Below, in pieces: positions 62,439 through 64,000 of a DNA stretch of 64,000 nt. The notes beneath the pieces were generated by a model, which saw only the letters and a program-made list of their open reading frames with translations, did no database searches and was not told the origin of the DNA. This DNA is from Paenibacillus sp. MAHUQ-63 (GTDB taxonomy: Bacteria > Bacillota > Bacilli > Paenibacillales > NBRC-103111), in the NCBI RefSeq assembly GCF_028765165.1, contig NZ_JARADB010000003.1, positions 1,312,042 to 1,376,041 of the forward strand. Reading direction: 5' to 3'. The number at the start of each line of letters is the position of its first letter. The stretch's first letter is position 1. A program made the position numbers and the translations under genes.

Positions 62439-63403
62439 ATCCCATCCCCCCATTTCTTGGACAAATGATTGGAACCGAGCACCAGCACGAGTCCGATCAC
62501 CGATTTGAACAATCCGACGGCCGCCCCCAGCGAGAAGTTCAGCTGCTGCAGACCTGTGCGGAACACCCACGTGTCGAGAATATCCGCAACTTGATACACT
62601 TGAATGTTATACAAAATATAGATCTGATCGAAACCGGCATCCATGATATGGCCCAGCTTCAGAATCAGCAGCAGCACAATGACATTCCGAATGCCCGGCA
62701 GTGTAATATGCCAAATCATGCGCAGCCGGCTTGCGCCATCCACACGGGCCGCTTCGTACAAGGTCGGATCGATCGCCGTCATCGCCGCTAAATAAATGAT
62801 TGCGCCCCAACCGAGATCTTTCCAAACCTCGGAGCTGACCAGAATCGTCCGGAAATAATCAATCGATGTCATGAAGCCGATCGACTGCCCTCCCGCATCT
62901 TCAATCCAGCGGTTGACGATCCCGGAGTTTTGCGACAGCAAAGCGATTAATATGCCGTAAATAATAACCCACGATAAGAAATGCGGCATATAGGTCAGCG
63001 TTTGGACCGCCGTTTTAAACCATTTCAGCCTGCACTCATTGAGCAGCAGCGCCATAATGATCGGCGGGGCCATCCCGAACACCAGCTTGTAAATGCTAAT
63101 GACGAACGTGTTGACCATCAGCTGTCCGAAATAAGGCGAATTGAAAAACGTTTGGAAATGCTTGTACCATGGATCCGCCCACCCGCTGCCCATAATGCCG
63201 TCCAAAATTTGAAAATCCTTGAACGCAATGATGACGCCATACATCGGTATATACTTGAAAATCACATAGTAGATAACGCCGGGCAACAGCATGAGATAAA
63301 AAGCCCGAAATGCCCAAACCTGCTTGGTGGATAATTTAAGTCTGGATGCCTTGGTCTTGCTCCCGGCTTTCGTTTCCTGTCCGACTACGATTTGCTGTTC
63401 CAT
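62432..63403 (-). CDS. Sugar ABC transporter permease, LplB/YteP type
   Basis: A 323-residue CUT1 permease. The helix-1 entry LMLLPGVIYYVIFKYIPMYGVIIAFKDF and the EAA-like loop YEAARVDGASRLRMIWHITLPGIRN are typical of LplB. It is first in the transport unit; the promoter region upstream carries a near-consensus cre site, so it is likely repressed by CcpA when preferred sugars are available. AAAGAGGTGG precedes the ATG. No ATPase is encoded nearby. Confidence 0.92.
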   Translation of the reverse strand: MEQQIVVGQETKAGSKTKASRLKLSTKQVWAFRAFYLMLLPGVIYYVIFKYIPMYGVIIAFKDFQILDGIMGSGWADPWYKHFQTFFNSPYFGQLMVNTFVISIYKLVFGMAPPIIMALLLNECRLKWFKTAVQTLTYMPHFLSWVIIYGILIALLSQNSGIVNRWIEDAGGQSIGFMTSIDYFRTILVSSEVWKDLGWGAIIYLAAMTAIDPTLYEAARVDGASRLRMIWHITLPGIRNVIVLLLILKLGHIMDAGFDQIYILYNIQVYQVADILDTWVFRTGLQQLNFSLGAAVGLFKSVIGLVLVLGSNHLSKKWGDGIW

Positions 63404-63452
63404 TCGACCACCTCTTTCCGTCTGATCCCTTGCTTCCCACCGGGTTGACTTT

Positions 63453-63526
63453 AGTATAGCAAGCGCTTACAGCGGAAAATATACAGGGATCCAGTAAAAA
63501 TGTTCGAATTTTTGCAAACGCTTTAT
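63453..63526 (-). promoter_or_regulatory. Promoter with cre-like sites upstream of the second sugar importer
   Basis: On the minus strand a TATACT -10 box (63458-63453) lies next to TGTAAGCGCTTGCT (63471-63458), which matches the CcpA cre consensus with one deviation. A second weaker cre-like sequence, TTGCAAACGCTTTAT on the plus strand, lies at 63512-63526 and overlaps the end of the kinase gene. Confidence 0.5.
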
Positions 63527-64000
63527 TCTTCTTTTCCTGCATGCTCCACAGCCGGCAGTTCAATTCGAATCATCGTGCCGACCTCCGGCAGAGAGAAAAT
63601 CGATAACCCGTACCCCGCTCCGAAATGGAGCCCGATTCGCTCGTGCACGTTCATAATGCCGATTCCGGTAAATCTGTGCTTGCTCGGCGCCTTATGACGC
63701 TCCGTGAATAAGCTGTCGAGCTGCTCCCGGTTCATGCCCAGTCCGTTATCCCTGATCGTAATAACCAGCTTATCCTTTACGCATTTGGTCCGAATCCGAA
63801 TCGTTCCGGTCCGCTTGAGCGGAACCAGCCCGTGGAAAATGGCATTCTCCACTAACGGCTGCAGCGTTAACTTCAGCATCGTTTGGGAGAGTGTCTCCGG
63901 TGCGGCATCGATCTCCATCGTGAACTTATCGCCATAGCGGACCTTCTGAATATAGGCGTACATGCGCAAACCTTCCAGTTCGTCCTCCAGCGTAACGAAT
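63523..64000 (-). CDS. Sensor histidine kinase (YesM type), C-terminal part, cut by window end
   Basis: The visible 159 residues are the C-terminal end of a LytS/YesM-type histidine kinase; the gene continues beyond 64000. The HATPase N-box QPLVENAIFHGL, the RDNGLGM motif and GIGIMNVHERI are present, ending KLPAVEHAGKEE-like residues (ELPAVEHAG). Its partner response regulator is presumably outside the window. It probably controls the importer downstream. Confidence 0.9.
   Translation of the reverse strand, partial: FVTLEDELEGLRMYAYIQKVRYGDKFTMEIDAAPETLSQTMLKLTLQPLVENAIFHGLVPLKRTGTIRIRTKCVKDKLVITIRDNGLGMNREQLDSLFTERHKAPSKHRFTGIGIMNVHERIGLHFGAGYGLSIFSLPEVGTMIRIELPAVEHAGKEE

Noticed and set aside
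1..64000. CRISPR array, tRNA, rRNA or known riboswitch
   Set aside because: No regularly spaced repeats, no tRNA-like cloverleaf and no recognisable riboswitch aptamer was noticed; a tool-based scan (tRNAscan, Infernal) would be decisive.

Overview
The window looks like chromosome of an endospore-forming, Gram-positive bacterium of the Paenibacillus type. The evidence is a GerA/GerC/GerB germination operon, an intact sporulation sigma-K gene, many lipoprotein-dependent sugar ABC transporters of the LplABC class with YesM/YesN-type two-component regulators, an SLH surface protein, and strong AGGAGG-type ribosome binding sites. No rRNA, tRNA or CRISPR array was seen.

Layout. 1-3 kb: a MmcQ/YjbR-like gene, a thioredoxin-like gene, trxA and trxB. 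3.4-7.1 kb: a spore germination receptor operon with a sigma-G-like promoter. 7.4-20.6 kb: a redox/electrophile-defence neighbourhood (MFS exporter, Crp/Fnr-family regulator, azoreductase, two nitroreductases, a peroxiredoxin, a reductase-peroxiredoxin fusion, HD-GYP, LysR, DMT exporter, quinone oxidoreductase). Five TGTAA-N6-TTACA-like sites lie at the same distance from -10 boxes of promoters in this region. One divergent promoter module is present twice, and the second copy is decaying.

20.9-39.2 kb: a sulfated-glycan locus, bounded by direct repeats of an ABC ATPase-sigK segment (left copy truncated, right copy intact). It encodes a formylglycine-generating enzyme, four sulfatases without signal peptides, an LplABC-type importer, a GH3 glycosidase and a YesM/YesN pair. 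Four promoters inside it share a 25-bp element placed 54-55 bp upstream of a TATA-type -10 box, which suggests one regulon driven by the YesN-like protein. The implied pathway is import of sulfated oligosaccharides, then desulfation and hydrolysis in the cytoplasm.

39.6-45.6 kb: an iron/phosphosugar-type ABC importer with a PhnP-like metallohydrolase and a GntR/LacI repressor. 46.4-55.7 kb: a secreted pectin-degradation operon (pectin methylesterase, pectate lyase, SLH protein). 56.1-57.0 kb: a VOC protein and an IS3-family remnant. 57.2-64 kb: a second LplABC-type importer with a phytanoyl-CoA dioxygenase-like enzyme, an SDR, a LacI regulator and a sensor kinase cut by the window end.

All assignments come from reading the sequence and recalling protein families. 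No database search was run. Identities and spacings were counted by eye.
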